In this document: positions 16,010 through 23,819 of the stretch, piece after piece
How the letters are laid out: each line of letters begins with the position of its first letter
Position numbering within the stretch: position 1 is the first letter of the stretch
DNA from: Streptomyces mayonensis
Lineage (GTDB): Bacteria; Actinomycetota; Actinomycetes; Streptomycetales; Streptomycetaceae
Assembly (NCBI RefSeq): GCF_018982965.1
Contig: NZ_JACBYP010000015.1
Location: forward strand, 39,931 to 103,930
Length of the DNA: 64,000 nt
Direction of reading: 5' to 3'
Made by a program: the position numbers and the translations under genes
Notes under the pieces: model-generated
Told to the model about the DNA's origin: nothing
Database searches by the model: none
What the model saw: only the letters and a program-made list of their open reading frames with translations

Positions 16010-17266
16010 CTACTTGTGGCGCGAGTACCAGTCGAGCCGCATGCACAGCTTCCCGCCGAGCCAGTACTCGACCCAGTCGCCCAACTGCAGCGGCGAGCAG
16101 TCGTCCGGGCGCTCGGGCGTGGTGGACGGGACGGGCGGCACGGGCGGCGCGGTGGGCGTGGCCGGCGCGGTGGGCTCCGGCGTCTGCGGGTCGGTGGGTT
16201 CGGCGGCGGGCTCGTCGGTGCGGCCGAAGAGCACGGACCGGTAGACGGCGGTGGAACGGGGGTTGTCGTCGCACTGGAAGACGCCGTGCGGGCAGTAGTC
16301 GGTGACCGTGTTGTAGACGGGCTCGTGCTCGTCCATCCAGGCGAGCATGCGCCGCATGTAGGCGGCGTTGTCGCCGTTGCGGAACAGCCCCCACTCCGGG
16401 TACGAGACGGGCTTGCCGTGCGCCTTGGCGAAGTCCACGTGCGCCTGGAGCCCGTACGGCTCCTTCACCTGCTCGTCGAACGGCATCCCGCGCGGCTGGT
16501 CGTAGGAGTCCATGCCGATGATGTCGACGGTCGCGTCCCCCGGGTAGCACTGCGTCCAGGGCACGGCGTCCCGGCCGCGGCTCGGCGCGAAGTCGAACCT
16601 GAACTTCTGGCCGGGCACGGAGCGCATCGTGGTGACGATGCGGTTCCAGTACGTCTTCCAAGCCTGCGGGTCGGGCCCGCAACGGTGGGTGTACGTGGTG
16701 CCGTTCATCTCCCAGCCGAGCACCAGGACCGTGTCCGGCACCTTCAGCTCGACCAGGCGTTCGGCGAGGGCGCGGTAGTGGTGGTCGAAGCGTCCGGCGG
16801 CGCCCTGGCGCAGCAGTGCGCGCACCTCGTCGTCGCCGACGTGCTCCTCGTTGCGCTCCATCATGGGCACGTTGAGGACGAGCATCCGGTCGTCCTTGCG
16901 GGTCCGCCAGTCGGCCCACACGTCGAGGAAGCCCGGAGCGCCCTCGATGTTGCTCCAGCGGTCGCCGGGCAGGTACGTGTGGCCGACGCGCAGTTCGGCG
17001 CCGCCGAGCCAGTGGCTCAGCTCGGCCATGCGGGCGACACCGCGCGCGCCGTAGTCCAGGTAGGCGCCGAACGCGGGAGGCACGGCGGGTTTCCCGGCCG
17101 ACGCCTCGGGTGCCGCCGCCGGGGCGGGTGCGGGCGGAGCGGGCGCGGGAGGGGCCGGTTCACCGGCGGCGACCGCCGGGGCCGCCGCCACCAGTGCGGC
17201 CGCCGCGACCGCCGCCACGGCGCAGGCCGGCCGGCTGGACCGGACCCGTGACTTCCGTACGGCCAT
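16010..17266 (-). CDS. Secreted glycoside hydrolase, GH26-like
   Basis: Encodes 418 residues. An N-terminal signal peptide (hydrophobic stretch ACAVAAVAAAALVAAAPAVA) is followed by a Pro/Ala linker and a TIM-barrel of about 290 residues: PAFGAYLDYG, the acid/base-type motif VLGWEMNGTTYTH, FRFDFAPSRGRD, VDIIGMDSYDQP and the nucleophile-type strand PVSYPEWGLF. Both glutamates (WEMN and PEWG) are present, so it should be active. GH26 members cleave beta-mannans and related beta-glucans. After a Pro/Thr linker a ~30-residue tail with two cysteines (DDCSPLQLGDWVEYWLGG, LCMRLDWYSRHK) may be a binding element. The ATG at 17266 has AAAGGGG upstream. Convergent with the polysaccharide operon, it could trim or release that glycan, but this is inferred. 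Confidence 0.82.
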   Translation of the reverse strand: MAVRKSRVRSSRPACAVAAVAAAALVAAAPAVAAGEPAPPAPAPPAPAPAAAPEASAGKPAVPPAFGAYLDYGARGVARMAELSHWLGGAELRVGHTYLPGDRWSNIEGAPGFLDVWADWRTRKDDRMLVLNVPMMERNEEHVGDDEVRALLRQGAAGRFDHHYRALAERLVELKVPDTVLVLGWEMNGTTYTHRCGPDPQAWKTYWNRIVTTMRSVPGQKFRFDFAPSRGRDAVPWTQCYPGDATVDIIGMDSYDQPRGMPFDEQVKEPYGLQAHVDFAKAHGKPVSYPEWGLFRNGDNAAYMRRMLAWMDEHEPVYNTVTDYCPHGVFQCDDNPRSTAVYRSVLFGRTDEPAAEPTDPQTPEPTAPATPTAPPVPPVPSTTPERPDDCSPLQLGDWVEYWLGGKLCMRLDWYSRHK

Positions 17267-17302
17267 AACGGCCCCTTTCTCGCCATCGACTCGGAATACT
17301 CC

Positions 17303-17347
17303 GAAGACTCCGAAGACCGCGAAGACTCCGAAGGCCGCGAAGACTGC
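17303..17347. repeat. 9-bp tandem repeat in the leader of the GH26-like gene
   Basis: Five copies of a gaagactcc-like nonamer, followed (17365-17400) by duplicated tactccgcattcg. It lies 37-81 bp upstream of the ATG at 17266, probably within the untranslated leader or promoter. Confidence 0.75.
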
Positions 17348-17511
17348 GCATGCCTCGAAGGACCGCATACTCCGCATTCGCCGTACTCCGCATTCGTCTC
17401 CGCTACTGACACCCAGTCACATGAGATGCCATCACGCCACCGCCGTTACGGCTTCCGGGTGCGCCACTCGTCCGCACCGGTGAACCGAACCGAATACGAA
17501 GGACGTTTCAC

Positions 17512-18966
17512 GTGTCGCTGTTCGACACCCGTGTCCCCACCGTGCTGCTGCGGACCGACCGGAATCCCTTTCACCACGGAACGCTGGGCGCCGTGCGCTC
17601 GCTCGGCCGCGCCGGGGTGGAGGTGCACGTCGTCGCCGACTGCGCCGGGAGTCCGATCGCCGCCTCCCGTTACGCGAGGCGGCTGCACACTCCCCCGCCG
17701 CCCGGCGCGTCGCCCGCCGAGATCGCGTCGGTCCTGCGCCGCGTCGCCGCGGGGATCGCGCGTCCCGCCGTACTGGTTCCGATGGACGACGCGTGCGCGG
17801 TGGCGGTGGGCTGGGCGCGGGACGAGCTGGCGCCCCTGTACCTGCTGCCTGGCCTGCCCGCCGGGCTGGCGGAGCGGGTGGCCGACAAGGCCGAGCTGGC
17901 CGGTGTGTGCGCCGCGCTGGACGTGCCGCACCCCGAGACGCTGGTTCCGGACGGGCCGGCCGAGGCTACGCGGGCGGCGTGGCGGCTGGGGCTGCCGGTG
18001 GTGGCGAAGTGGAGCCGGCCCTGGCTGGTGCCGCCGGGCGGCGGGCTGCGCAGCACGGTGCTGGTGCGTTCGGCACGGGAGGCCGGGGAGCTGTGCCGGC
18101 GCGCCGAGGAGGCGGGCAGCAGGCTGCTGCTCCAGGCGTTCCTGCCGCCGGGCCCGGACCGGGACTGGTTCTTCCACGGGTACGCCGACCGCTCGGGCAC
18201 GGTCCGTGCGGGCGGACCCGGCCGGAAGATCCGGTCCTGGCCGCGGAGGGCCGGTCTGACCGCGGTGGGCCGCTGGACGCCGAACCCGGGGGTGCAGGCG
18301 CTCGCCGAACGGGTCTGCGCGGAGCTGGGCTACCGGGGCGTCCTCGACCTGGACTTCCGTCGCTGCGGCACGACGGGGCGCTACCACCTGCTCGACTTCA
18401 ACCCGCGGCCCGGCGCCCAGTTCCGGCTCTTCACCGACTCCGCCGGGCTGGACGTCGTACGCGCCATGCACCTGGACCTGACGCACCGGCCGCTCCAGCA
18501 GGGGGCGCCGCGGCCGGGACGGGTGTTCGTGGCGGAGAACTACGCGCCGCTGAGCGCCCTGCGTCCGGCGCCCGGCGGCCGGGAACTGGCCTGGAACGCC
18601 CCGGACGACCGGGCGCCGGGCCGGGCGCTGTGGACCCTGTGGGGCCGCCACGCCGCCGTCCGGCTGCGCGACCGGCTGCGCCGGGCGAACAGCCGTGCGG
18701 ACCAAGCAAACCAACGTGCGGACCGAGCGGACCGAGCGGACCAACGTGCTGACCGAGCGGACCGAGCGGACCAACGTGCTGACCGAGCGGACCGAGCGGG
18801 CACCGGCGTCCCGGCCCGCCCCCGTGTCGTACGCCAGGCGCACGCCCCGGCCGACGACCACGCCGACCGCGACCACGACAGCGAACGCGACCGCGACCGC
18901 GACCGCGACAGCGACCGCAGTCACCGCACCGGCTCTCCCGGTGACGAGCGGGCGGGCAGCCACTGA
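17512..18966 (+). CDS. ATP-grasp domain enzyme, substrate unknown
   Basis: Encodes 484 residues from a GTG with GAAGGA eight bases upstream. The N-terminal ~110 residues form a Rossmann-like domain (VLLRTDRNPFHHGTLGAVRS, VLVPMDDACAVAVG). Residues ~110-310 carry ATP-grasp features: DKAELAGVCAALDVPHPET, LPVVAKWSRPW, LLLQAFLPPG and metal-binding GVLDLDFRRC and LLDFNPRPGAQFRLF. It should form a carboxylate-amine/thiol bond through an acyl phosphate. The last ~90 residues are a charged repeat (ADRADRADQR, then DRDRDRDSDR) from a 30-bp DNA unit, possibly dispensable. It follows the GH26-like gene divergently and may act on the same surface glycan or a peptide; nothing in the sequence decides which. 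Confidence 0.85.
   Translation: MSLFDTRVPTVLLRTDRNPFHHGTLGAVRSLGRAGVEVHVVADCAGSPIAASRYARRLHTPPPPGASPAEIASVLRRVAAGIARPAVLVPMDDACAVAVGWARDELAPLYLLPGLPAGLAERVADKAELAGVCAALDVPHPETLVPDGPAEATRAAWRLGLPVVAKWSRPWLVPPGGGLRSTVLVRSAREAGELCRRAEEAGSRLLLQAFLPPGPDRDWFFHGYADRSGTVRAGGPGRKIRSWPRRAGLTAVGRWTPNPGVQALAERVCAELGYRGVLDLDFRRCGTTGRYHLLDFNPRPGAQFRLFTDSAGLDVVRAMHLDLTHRPLQQGAPRPGRVFVAENYAPLSALRPAPGGRELAWNAPDDRAPGRALWTLWGRHAAVRLRDRLRRANSRADQANQRADRADRADQRADRADRADQRADRADRAGTGVPARPRVVRQAHAPADDHADRDHDSERDRDRDRDSDRSHRTGSPGDERAGSH
18721..18800. repeat. 30-bp tandem repeat inside ATP-grasp gene
   Basis: Two identical 30-bp units (18721-18750 and 18751-18780) and a 20-bp partial third, plus a degraded copy just upstream. 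In frame each unit gives a decapeptide of ADR/DQR type. Confidence 0.92.
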
Positions 18967-18980
18967 CACGGGCACACGCG

Positions 18981-19016
18981 ACGCCCCCGGCGGCCCGAGC
19001 GGGCGACCGGGGGCGT
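18981..19016. terminator. Hairpin between ATP-grasp gene and chpA
   Basis: ACGCCCCCGG (18981-18990) pairs with CCGGGGGCGT (19007-19016), and a second small stem (GCCCG/CGGGC) is nested inside. It lies between two convergent genes and may serve both. Confidence 0.8.
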
Positions 19017-19029
19017 GGGCGGCCGGGGG

Positions 19030-19830
19030 TCAGAGACCGGCGGCGGCGCGGCCCCTGCGGTAGAGGATCGCGCCACCCGCGATCAGCACGGCGCCGGCGG
19101 CCCCGGCGCCCAGGGCACCCGCGCTGCCGGTCTCGGCCAGGACGGGCGGCTGCTCCGTCTGCGGGGCGGGCGGGGTGTGCTCCTCCTCCGCGGGCGGCGG
19201 GGGCTCCTCCGCGGCGGGCGGAGGCGGCTGCTCCTCCTCGGCCGGCGGCGGCTGCTCCTCCTCACCGGGCGGCTCTTCCTCGCCGTAGCCGGGCGGCTCT
19301 TCCTCGCCGTAGCCGGGGGGCTCCTCCTCGCCGTAGCCCGGGGGTTCCTCGGCGGTGTTCTCGCACTTGTTGCCGAAGACGGGGTTCAGGGCGGCGATCA
19401 CGTCGATCGTGTTGCCGCAGAGGTTGACCGGCACGTCGACCGGGACCTGCGCGTTGTTGCCGGAGCCGACACCGGGCGAACCCTCGGTGCCGCCCTCCGC
19501 GTGGGCGCCGCCGCCGGAGGACGAGGAGCCGGAGGAGGACTGGGCGTCCTCGCCGTACCCGCCGCCGTGTCCGCCGGTCTCCTGGTCCGAGCTGTTCTCG
19601 CACTCGTTGCCGAAGGCCGGGTTGAGCACACCGACGACGTCGATGCTGTTGCCGCACGCGTTCACCGGGACGTGGACCGGTACCTGGAGGGCGTTGCCGG
19701 ACACGGCGCCCGGCGAGTTCGTGGCCGCCCCGTCCGCCTGTGAGTCGGCAAGGGCGGGGCTGCCGCACAGGGAAAGGATGCCCGTCGCGGCGGCAGCCGC
19801 GACCATCCCCCTGCTCAGAGTCTGTCGCAC
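19030..19830 (-). CDS. chpA: Long chaplin with two chaplin domains and sortase signal (ChpA-like)
   Basis: Encodes 266 residues from a GTG (complement of 19828-19830) with AGGAAG upstream; the start lies directly on a signal peptide ending SPALADS. Two chaplin domains follow: the first with ACGNSIDVVGVLNPAFGN and the second with LCGNTIDVIAALNPVFGN, each with two cysteines, separated by a Ser/Gly linker (SSSGSSSSGGG). Then comes a wall-spanning Pro/Glu region with three PPGYGEEE repeats. The C-terminus has a sortase signal LAETG, a hydrophobic helix (GALGAGAAGAVLIAGGAILY) and a basic tail RRGRA. Long chaplins are anchored to peptidoglycan by class E sortases and display the short chaplins; no sortase gene is in this window. 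The ChpA name comes from its position next to a short chaplin and the rodlins. Confidence 0.93.
   Translation of the reverse strand: MRQTLSRGMVAAAAATGILSLCGSPALADSQADGAATNSPGAVSGNALQVPVHVPVNACGNSIDVVGVLNPAFGNECENSSDQETGGHGGGYGEDAQSSSGSSSSGGGAHAEGGTEGSPGVGSGNNAQVPVDVPVNLCGNTIDVIAALNPVFGNKCENTAEEPPGYGEEEPPGYGEEEPPGYGEEEPPGEEEQPPPAEEEQPPPPAAEEPPPPAEEEHTPPAPQTEQPPVLAETGSAGALGAGAAGAVLIAGGAILYRRGRAAAGL
19268..19345. repeat. 24-bp tandem repeat in chpA wall-spanning region
   Basis: Three copies of a 24-bp unit containing cctcgccgtagccgg, in frame, encoding EEEPPGYG-type octapeptides. Confidence 0.85.
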
Positions 19831-19963
19831 TCTCGTTGTCTTCCTGCTGGTAGAGGTGGGAGAAAGATCTGGAGGCCGGGCTGCAGAGAGGGGAAAAGCC
19901 GGCCTCGAACCAAACGAGTTGGCCAAGGCCGGCCGTGACGCAGCCGGTCGGTGCGGAACTACG

Positions 19964-20191
19964 TCAGTCGTTCACGCACGCGTTGCCGAACGCGGGGTTC
20001 AGCAGACCAACGACGTTGATGCTGTTGCCGCAGACGTTGGCGCCAACGTTCACCGGAACCTGGACGACGTTGCCGGACAGGACGCCCGGGGAGCCCACGG
20101 CGGCGCCCTCGGCACCGGCGTCGGCGAAGGCCGGGGCGGCCATGCCAAGGGCCATGATCGCGCCCGCGACGACAGCAGCGCTCTTCTTCAT
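19964..20191 (-). CDS. chpD: Short chaplin (ChpD-like)
   Basis: A 75-residue secreted chaplin: signal peptide MKKSAAVVAGAIMALGMAAP with cleavage near AFADA, then one chaplin domain containing VGSPGVLSGNVVQVPVNVG, VCGNSINVVGLLNPAFGN and a terminal NACVND, with the two expected cysteines. The ATG at 20191 has AAGGGAAA upstream. It lies 133 bp upstream of the long chaplin on the same strand, which is the ChpA/ChpD arrangement, and next to the rodlins. The protein is expected to form amyloid rodlets on aerial structures. I found no strong BldN-type promoter for it, unlike the other small surface genes here. Confidence 0.93.
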   Translation of the reverse strand: MKKSAAVVAGAIMALGMAAPAFADAGAEGAAVGSPGVLSGNVVQVPVNVGANVCGNSINVVGLLNPAFGNACVND

Positions 20192-20509
20192 GAGATTTCC
20201 CTTCTCTGCGGTCATGCCTGAATGACGGCCGAAACCGCGCGAGCACAGCATTGACGGCTCGCACCATGACCTGCAGCCTGCAAACGAGGAATTGACGGCC
20301 GGAGAAACTCCCGAACGTGAGACACCCCGACATTCACTCGGATGCCTCACTACTCGGTCCGGCCGTTCCCCCAGGAGAGCGACGACGTCCATCCGCCTCC
20401 CGGTGAAACCCCGGCCGGTCGACAGCCTGCCGACGGCCGGTTCACGACCGGTTCACGGCCGGGCGGCCCGCGAGGAGGTCAGCGGGCCGCCCGTGCCCGA
20501 CGGGACCGC
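20192..20509. other. 318-bp gap between rdlA and chpD
   Basis: Contains the chpD leader and two occurrences of ccgtcaa in the minus direction (near 20257-20265 and 20292-20300), either of which might be a -10 element, but without a matching -35. No gene is seen. No clear rdlA terminator hairpin was identified. Confidence 0.45.
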
Positions 20510-20905
20510 TCAGCGGCCCTCGCCGTTCGCCGACAGAACCGACAGGTCCTCCAGGACGTGCGACAGGGCGCCGTCCCGCTTGGCCTGCGTGGAGTTGTCC
20601 GCGCACTGCTGGTTCAGGTCGTCCGACAGGACGTTGATGTCCTGGACCGGGACGAGGTTGATGACCGCGGCGTTGACGTCCTCGACACCGAGGCACGGCT
20701 TGTTCAGCGTGCCCTCGACCAGCGACAGCTGCGGGCTCATGTCGCCCTTGGTCGCCGAGTTGCCGAACGCCGACTCGGCGCCGTTGCCGTTGGCCACGGC
20801 CGGTCCGGCGTCGTCCCCGATGGCCAGGGCCTGGGGGGCGGCGGCAGCCGACATGCCGATCACAGAAGCGGCAGCCGCCGCGGCGACCATTGCCTTCTTG
20901 AGCAC
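20510..20905 (-). CDS. rdlA: Rodlin RdlA
   Basis: A 131-residue secreted rodlin that organises chaplin fibrils into paired rodlets on spores and aerial hyphae. The signal peptide ([20 protein letters not shown], cleavage near PQALA-IGDD) is followed by the conserved rodlin body: [49 protein letters not shown] and [20 protein letters not shown], with two cysteines. Translation starts at a GTG with GAAAGGA upstream. It is divergent from a second rodlin gene with a 294-bp shared region, the classic rdlA/rdlB arrangement. Which copy is A or B is by synteny. Confidence 0.95.
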   Translation of the reverse strand: MLKKAMVAAAAAASVIGMSAAAAPQALAIGDDAGPAVANGNGAESAFGNSATKGDMSPQLSLVEGTLNKPCLGVEDVNAAVINLVPVQDINVLSDDLNQQCADNSTQAKRDGALSHVLEDLSVLSANGEGR

Positions 20906-20949
20906 TTCGCGTTCCTTTCGTCGTAGCGACGCACTGTCCTACGGCCTCA

Positions 20950-20977
20950 TCAACCCGATGAGCCATGATTGGTTGCG
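20950..20977 (-). promoter_or_regulatory. Candidate BldN-type promoter of rdlA
   Basis: On the minus strand CGCAAC (complement of 20972-20977), 16 nt, then GGTTGA (complement of 20950-20955): five of six matches in each hexamer to the recalled BldN consensus. It lies 45-72 bp before the rdlA start. Confidence 0.55.
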
Positions 20978-21126
20978 GGCGTTCACCCGGTTGGACCAGC
21001 GATCGGGAAAAGAGTGCGGAAAGCCGTCGGAATCACATGCACACCCGTGCGTAAAAACTGATTTACCCCATGGGCGCAACGCGGCCCCGCACACATTTCC
21101 CGTTGTCCGCCGAGAGAGTGAACGGG

Positions 21127-21154
21127 AGAAACCCGAACGGACTCTCGGAGTTGA
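21127..21154 (+). promoter_or_regulatory. Candidate BldN-type promoter of rdlB
   Basis: AGAAAC (21127-21132), 16 nt, AGTTGA (21149-21154); weaker hexamers than at rdlA but the same spacing and a correct distance (45 bp) to the rdlB start. Confidence 0.4.
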
Positions 21155-21199
21155 CCAGAGCACTCCGGTGGACGGGGTTTCCTCAGAAAGGACTGGCAA

Positions 21200-21604
21200 G
21201 TGATCAAGAAGGTAGCCGCCTACGCGGCGATCGCCGCCTCCGTCATGGGCGCCTCCGCTGCCGCGGCCCCCCAGGCGATGGCCATCGGGGACGACAGCGG
21301 GCCCAACGCCGCCAACGGCAACGGTGCCTCGCAGTACTTCGGCAACTCGATGACCACGGGCAACATGAGCCCGCAGATGGCGCTCATCCAGGGCTCGTTC
21401 AACAAGCCCTGCATCGCGGTCAGCGACATCCCGGTCAGCGTTGTCGGACTGGTCCCGATCCAGGACATCCCGATCCTGTCGGACGACCTGAACCAGCAGT
21501 GCGCCGAGAACTCCACGCAGACCAAGCGCGACGGTGCGCTGGCCCACCTGCTGGAGGACGTCTCGATCCTCTCCGCCAACGGCGAGGGCGGCGGCAAGGG
21601 CTGA
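21200..21604 (+). CDS. rdlB: Rodlin RdlB
   Basis: A 134-residue secreted rodlin, a clear paralogue of the divergent rdlA product. The signal peptide ([20 protein letters not shown], cleavage near PQAMA-IGDD) is followed by [60 protein letters not shown] and [15 protein letters not shown]. The two cysteines align with those of rdlA. The start is a GTG with AGAAAGGA eight bases upstream. With rdlA and the chaplins it builds the hydrophobic rodlet layer. A very strong terminator follows. Confidence 0.95.
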   Translation: MIKKVAAYAAIAASVMGASAAAAPQAMAIGDDSGPNAANGNGASQYFGNSMTTGNMSPQMALIQGSFNKPCIAVSDIPVSVVGLVPIQDIPILSDDLNQQCAENSTQTKRDGALAHLLEDVSILSANGEGGGKG

Positions 21605-21613
21605 CACCGCCCG

Positions 21614-21650
21614 AGGGGCGGGCCGCCGAGCACATCGGCGGCCCGCCCCT
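21614..21650. terminator. Terminator after rdlB
   Basis: A perfect 16-bp stem (AGGGGCGGGCCGCCGA at 21614-21629, partner 21635-21650) with a 5-nt loop. It lies between convergent rdlB and the acyl-CoA ligase gene. Confidence 0.92.
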
Positions 21651-21682
21651 TCCGCGTGTCCGCGCCCGGGTCAGCGCCCGGT

Positions 21683-23611
21683 TCAGCGTCCGGGTGTCGC
21701 GTAGAGCGCCTCGATCTCGTCGGCGTACGCCGTCACCGCCGCGTGGCGCCGCACCTTCAGTGACGGGGACAGCAGTCCGTTCTCCTCGGTGAACTCGCCC
21801 TCCACCAGCCGGAAGGCGCGGATCGACTCGGCCCGGGAGACGGCCGCGTTGGCGTGGTCCACGGCCTTCTGGACGTCGGCGAGCATCCTGTCGTCCTGCA
21901 CCAGCGCGGACATCGGGGTGTCGGCGGGCAGTCCCCGCACCGCGAGCCAGTGGGCGACGGCATCCGGGTCGAGGGTGATCAGGGCGGCGACGTAGGGCCG
22001 GTTGTCGCCGACGACGAGGCACTGGGCGACCGGCGGCCGGCTGCGCAGGCGGTCCTCCAGGACGGCCGGGGAGACGTTCTTGCCGCCGGAGGTGACCAGG
22101 AGGTCCTTCTTGCGCCCGGTGATGGTGAGATAGCCGTCGGCGTCGAGGGAGCCGAGGTCGCCGGTGGCGAACCAGCCGTCGGCGAGGACGGCGTCGGTGG
22201 CCTCCGGGTCACCCCGGTAGGCGCCGAAGACGATGCCGCCGTTGACGAGCACCTCGCCGTCCTCCGCGATGCGCACGGCGGTGCCGGGGACCGGCGGGCC
22301 GACGGTGCCGGGGCGGGGGCCGAGCGGCGGGACGAGGGTGGCGGCGGCGGTGGTCTCGGTCAGGCCGTAGCCCTCGTAGACCATGATTCCGGCGGCGTAG
22401 AAGAAGAGGTTGAGGTCGCTGCCGAGTGGGGAGCCGCCGCTGATGGCGTACCGCATCCGGCCGCCCAGTTCCTTCCGGACCCGGCGGTACACCAGCAGGT
22501 CGTACAGGGCCCAGCCCGCCCACAGGCCGAGGGAGGGGCCCTTGCCGCGGCCGAGGAAGCGTTCCAGGTGCGCGGCGCCGAAGCGGACGGCGAGACGGTG
22601 GGCGCGCTCGAAGGAGGCGCCGCGGCCGATCTTCTCGGCGGTCGCGCGGCCGGTGTCGTGGATCTTCTCGAACAGGTACGGGACGCCGACCAGGAAGGTC
22701 GGGCGGAACTCCTTGAGCGCCGGCCGCAGTTCGTCGGGCCTGATGCTCGGGAAGTGCCCGATCTCGATGCGGGCCAGCAGGCAGGAGATCTGGATGGTGC
22801 GGCCCAGGATGTGGGCGAGGGGGAGGAAGAGGAGGGTCGAGGCGGTCTGGCCGGTGACCTCCTTGAAGATCGGGTGCAGCAGTTCGACCGTGTTGGCGGC
22901 CTCGGCGTGCAGGTTGGCGTGGGTGAGGACGCAGCCCTTGGGGCGTCCGGTGGTGCCGGAGGTGTAGCAGACGGTGGCGACGGCGTCCGGGGTGAGGGCG
23001 GTGCGCCGCTTGGTGACCTCCTCGTCGCTCACGCCGAGGCCGAGGCCGGTGAGGTCGTCGAGGGCTCCGGCGTCGAGTTCCCACACACGGGGCGCCTCCG
23101 GGTGCCCCTCGGTGCCGGACCGGACGGTGGCGCTGTTGGCGGCGGTCTCGGTGACGACGTGCCGGGCGCCCGAGTCGCGGACGATCCACTCGACCTGGCC
23201 GGCGGAGGAGGTGGCGTAGACGGGGACGGTCTGGCCGCCGGCCGCCCAGATCGCGAAGTCCAGGACCGTCCACTCGTAGCGGGTACGGGACATCACGGCG
23301 ACCCGGCCGCCGGGTTCGAGGCCGGCGGCGATCAGTCCCTTGGCCACGGCGGTGACCTCGCGGGCGAACTCCGCGGCGGTGACGGGCCGCCAGGCTCCGC
23401 CCGCCTGGCGGCGCAGGACCACCGCGTCGGGGGCCTCGGCCGCGTTGGTGAACGGGATGTCGGCAGTGCTGCCCGCGGTGGGACGGGACGCGAGGGGAGC
23501 GGTGCGGGCCTCGCGGACGGTTCCGTGCGCGTCCCTGACGGTCTCGGTCGTCGTGCGGGAGACCAGGTCACCGCGCCCTCTCGCCCGTTTCAGGTCCTTG
23601 CGTACGCCCAT
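21683..23611 (-). CDS. Long-chain fatty-acid-CoA ligase (AMP-binding)
   Basis: Encodes 642 residues, the usual length for bacterial long-chain acyl-CoA synthetases. It activates fatty acids to acyl-CoA via an acyl-adenylate. Visible motifs: ATP/AMP loop YTSGTTGRPKGCVLTHANL, linker LFLPLAHILGRTIQ, YEGYGLTETTAA, GDLGSLDADGYLTITGRKKD and the C-terminal LSPSLKVRRH with the family lysine region. There is no signal or membrane segment; the enzyme should be cytosolic or peripheral. The ATG at 23611 begins MGVRKDLKRARG. A strong palindromic operator lies 54 bp upstream, suggesting control by an acyl-CoA-responsive TetR-type repressor encoded elsewhere. Confidence 0.93.
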   Translation of the reverse strand: MGVRKDLKRARGRGDLVSRTTTETVRDAHGTVREARTAPLASRPTAGSTADIPFTNAAEAPDAVVLRRQAGGAWRPVTAAEFAREVTAVAKGLIAAGLEPGGRVAVMSRTRYEWTVLDFAIWAAGGQTVPVYATSSAGQVEWIVRDSGARHVVTETAANSATVRSGTEGHPEAPRVWELDAGALDDLTGLGLGVSDEEVTKRRTALTPDAVATVCYTSGTTGRPKGCVLTHANLHAEAANTVELLHPIFKEVTGQTASTLLFLPLAHILGRTIQISCLLARIEIGHFPSIRPDELRPALKEFRPTFLVGVPYLFEKIHDTGRATAEKIGRGASFERAHRLAVRFGAAHLERFLGRGKGPSLGLWAGWALYDLLVYRRVRKELGGRMRYAISGGSPLGSDLNLFFYAAGIMVYEGYGLTETTAAATLVPPLGPRPGTVGPPVPGTAVRIAEDGEVLVNGGIVFGAYRGDPEATDAVLADGWFATGDLGSLDADGYLTITGRKKDLLVTSGGKNVSPAVLEDRLRSRPPVAQCLVVGDNRPYVAALITLDPDAVAHWLAVRGLPADTPMSALVQDDRMLADVQKAVDHANAAVSRAESIRAFRLVEGEFTEENGLLSPSLKVRRHAAVTAYADEIEALYATPGR

Positions 23612-23664
23612 GACGGCTCCCGGTCGCGGTGGGACTGCTGCGCTGTCGCGTGCACTTCTGGGGA

Positions 23665-23696
23665 CTTACTTCCGAGTAAACTTACCCGGAAGTAAG
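23665..23696. promoter_or_regulatory. Palindromic operator upstream of acyl-CoA ligase
   Basis: CTTACTTCCG (23665-23674) and CGGAAGTAAG (23687-23696) form a perfect 10-bp inverted repeat separated by 12 nt, which itself contains GTAA-ac-TTAC. This spaced palindrome is typical of TetR-family fatty-acid regulators; the regulator is not in this window. Confidence 0.7.
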
Positions 23697-23737
23697 GAAA
23701 CGTCAATGGGCGCGGGTGCACGGGCCAGTCCGTGCCC

Positions 23738-23783
23738 AGCCCGTGGACCATTCCGTGGACCAGCCCGTGGACCAGCCCGTGGG
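23738..23783. repeat. 12-bp tandem repeat downstream of VWA gene
   Basis: About 3.5 copies of ccgtggaccagc in the 208-bp gap between the acyl-CoA ligase start and the VWA lipoprotein stop. Confidence 0.8.
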
Positions 23784-23819
23784 CGCTGTCCGCCGCCGTC
23801 CGCGAGGTTCCGGGTCACG

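Noticed and set aside
18695..19063. A second open frame across the ATP-grasp tail (TERTERTNV repeats, then Thr/Ala repeats)
   Set aside because: Any frame stays open through a 30-bp repeat; the ATP-grasp frame is the one continuous with a conserved domain.
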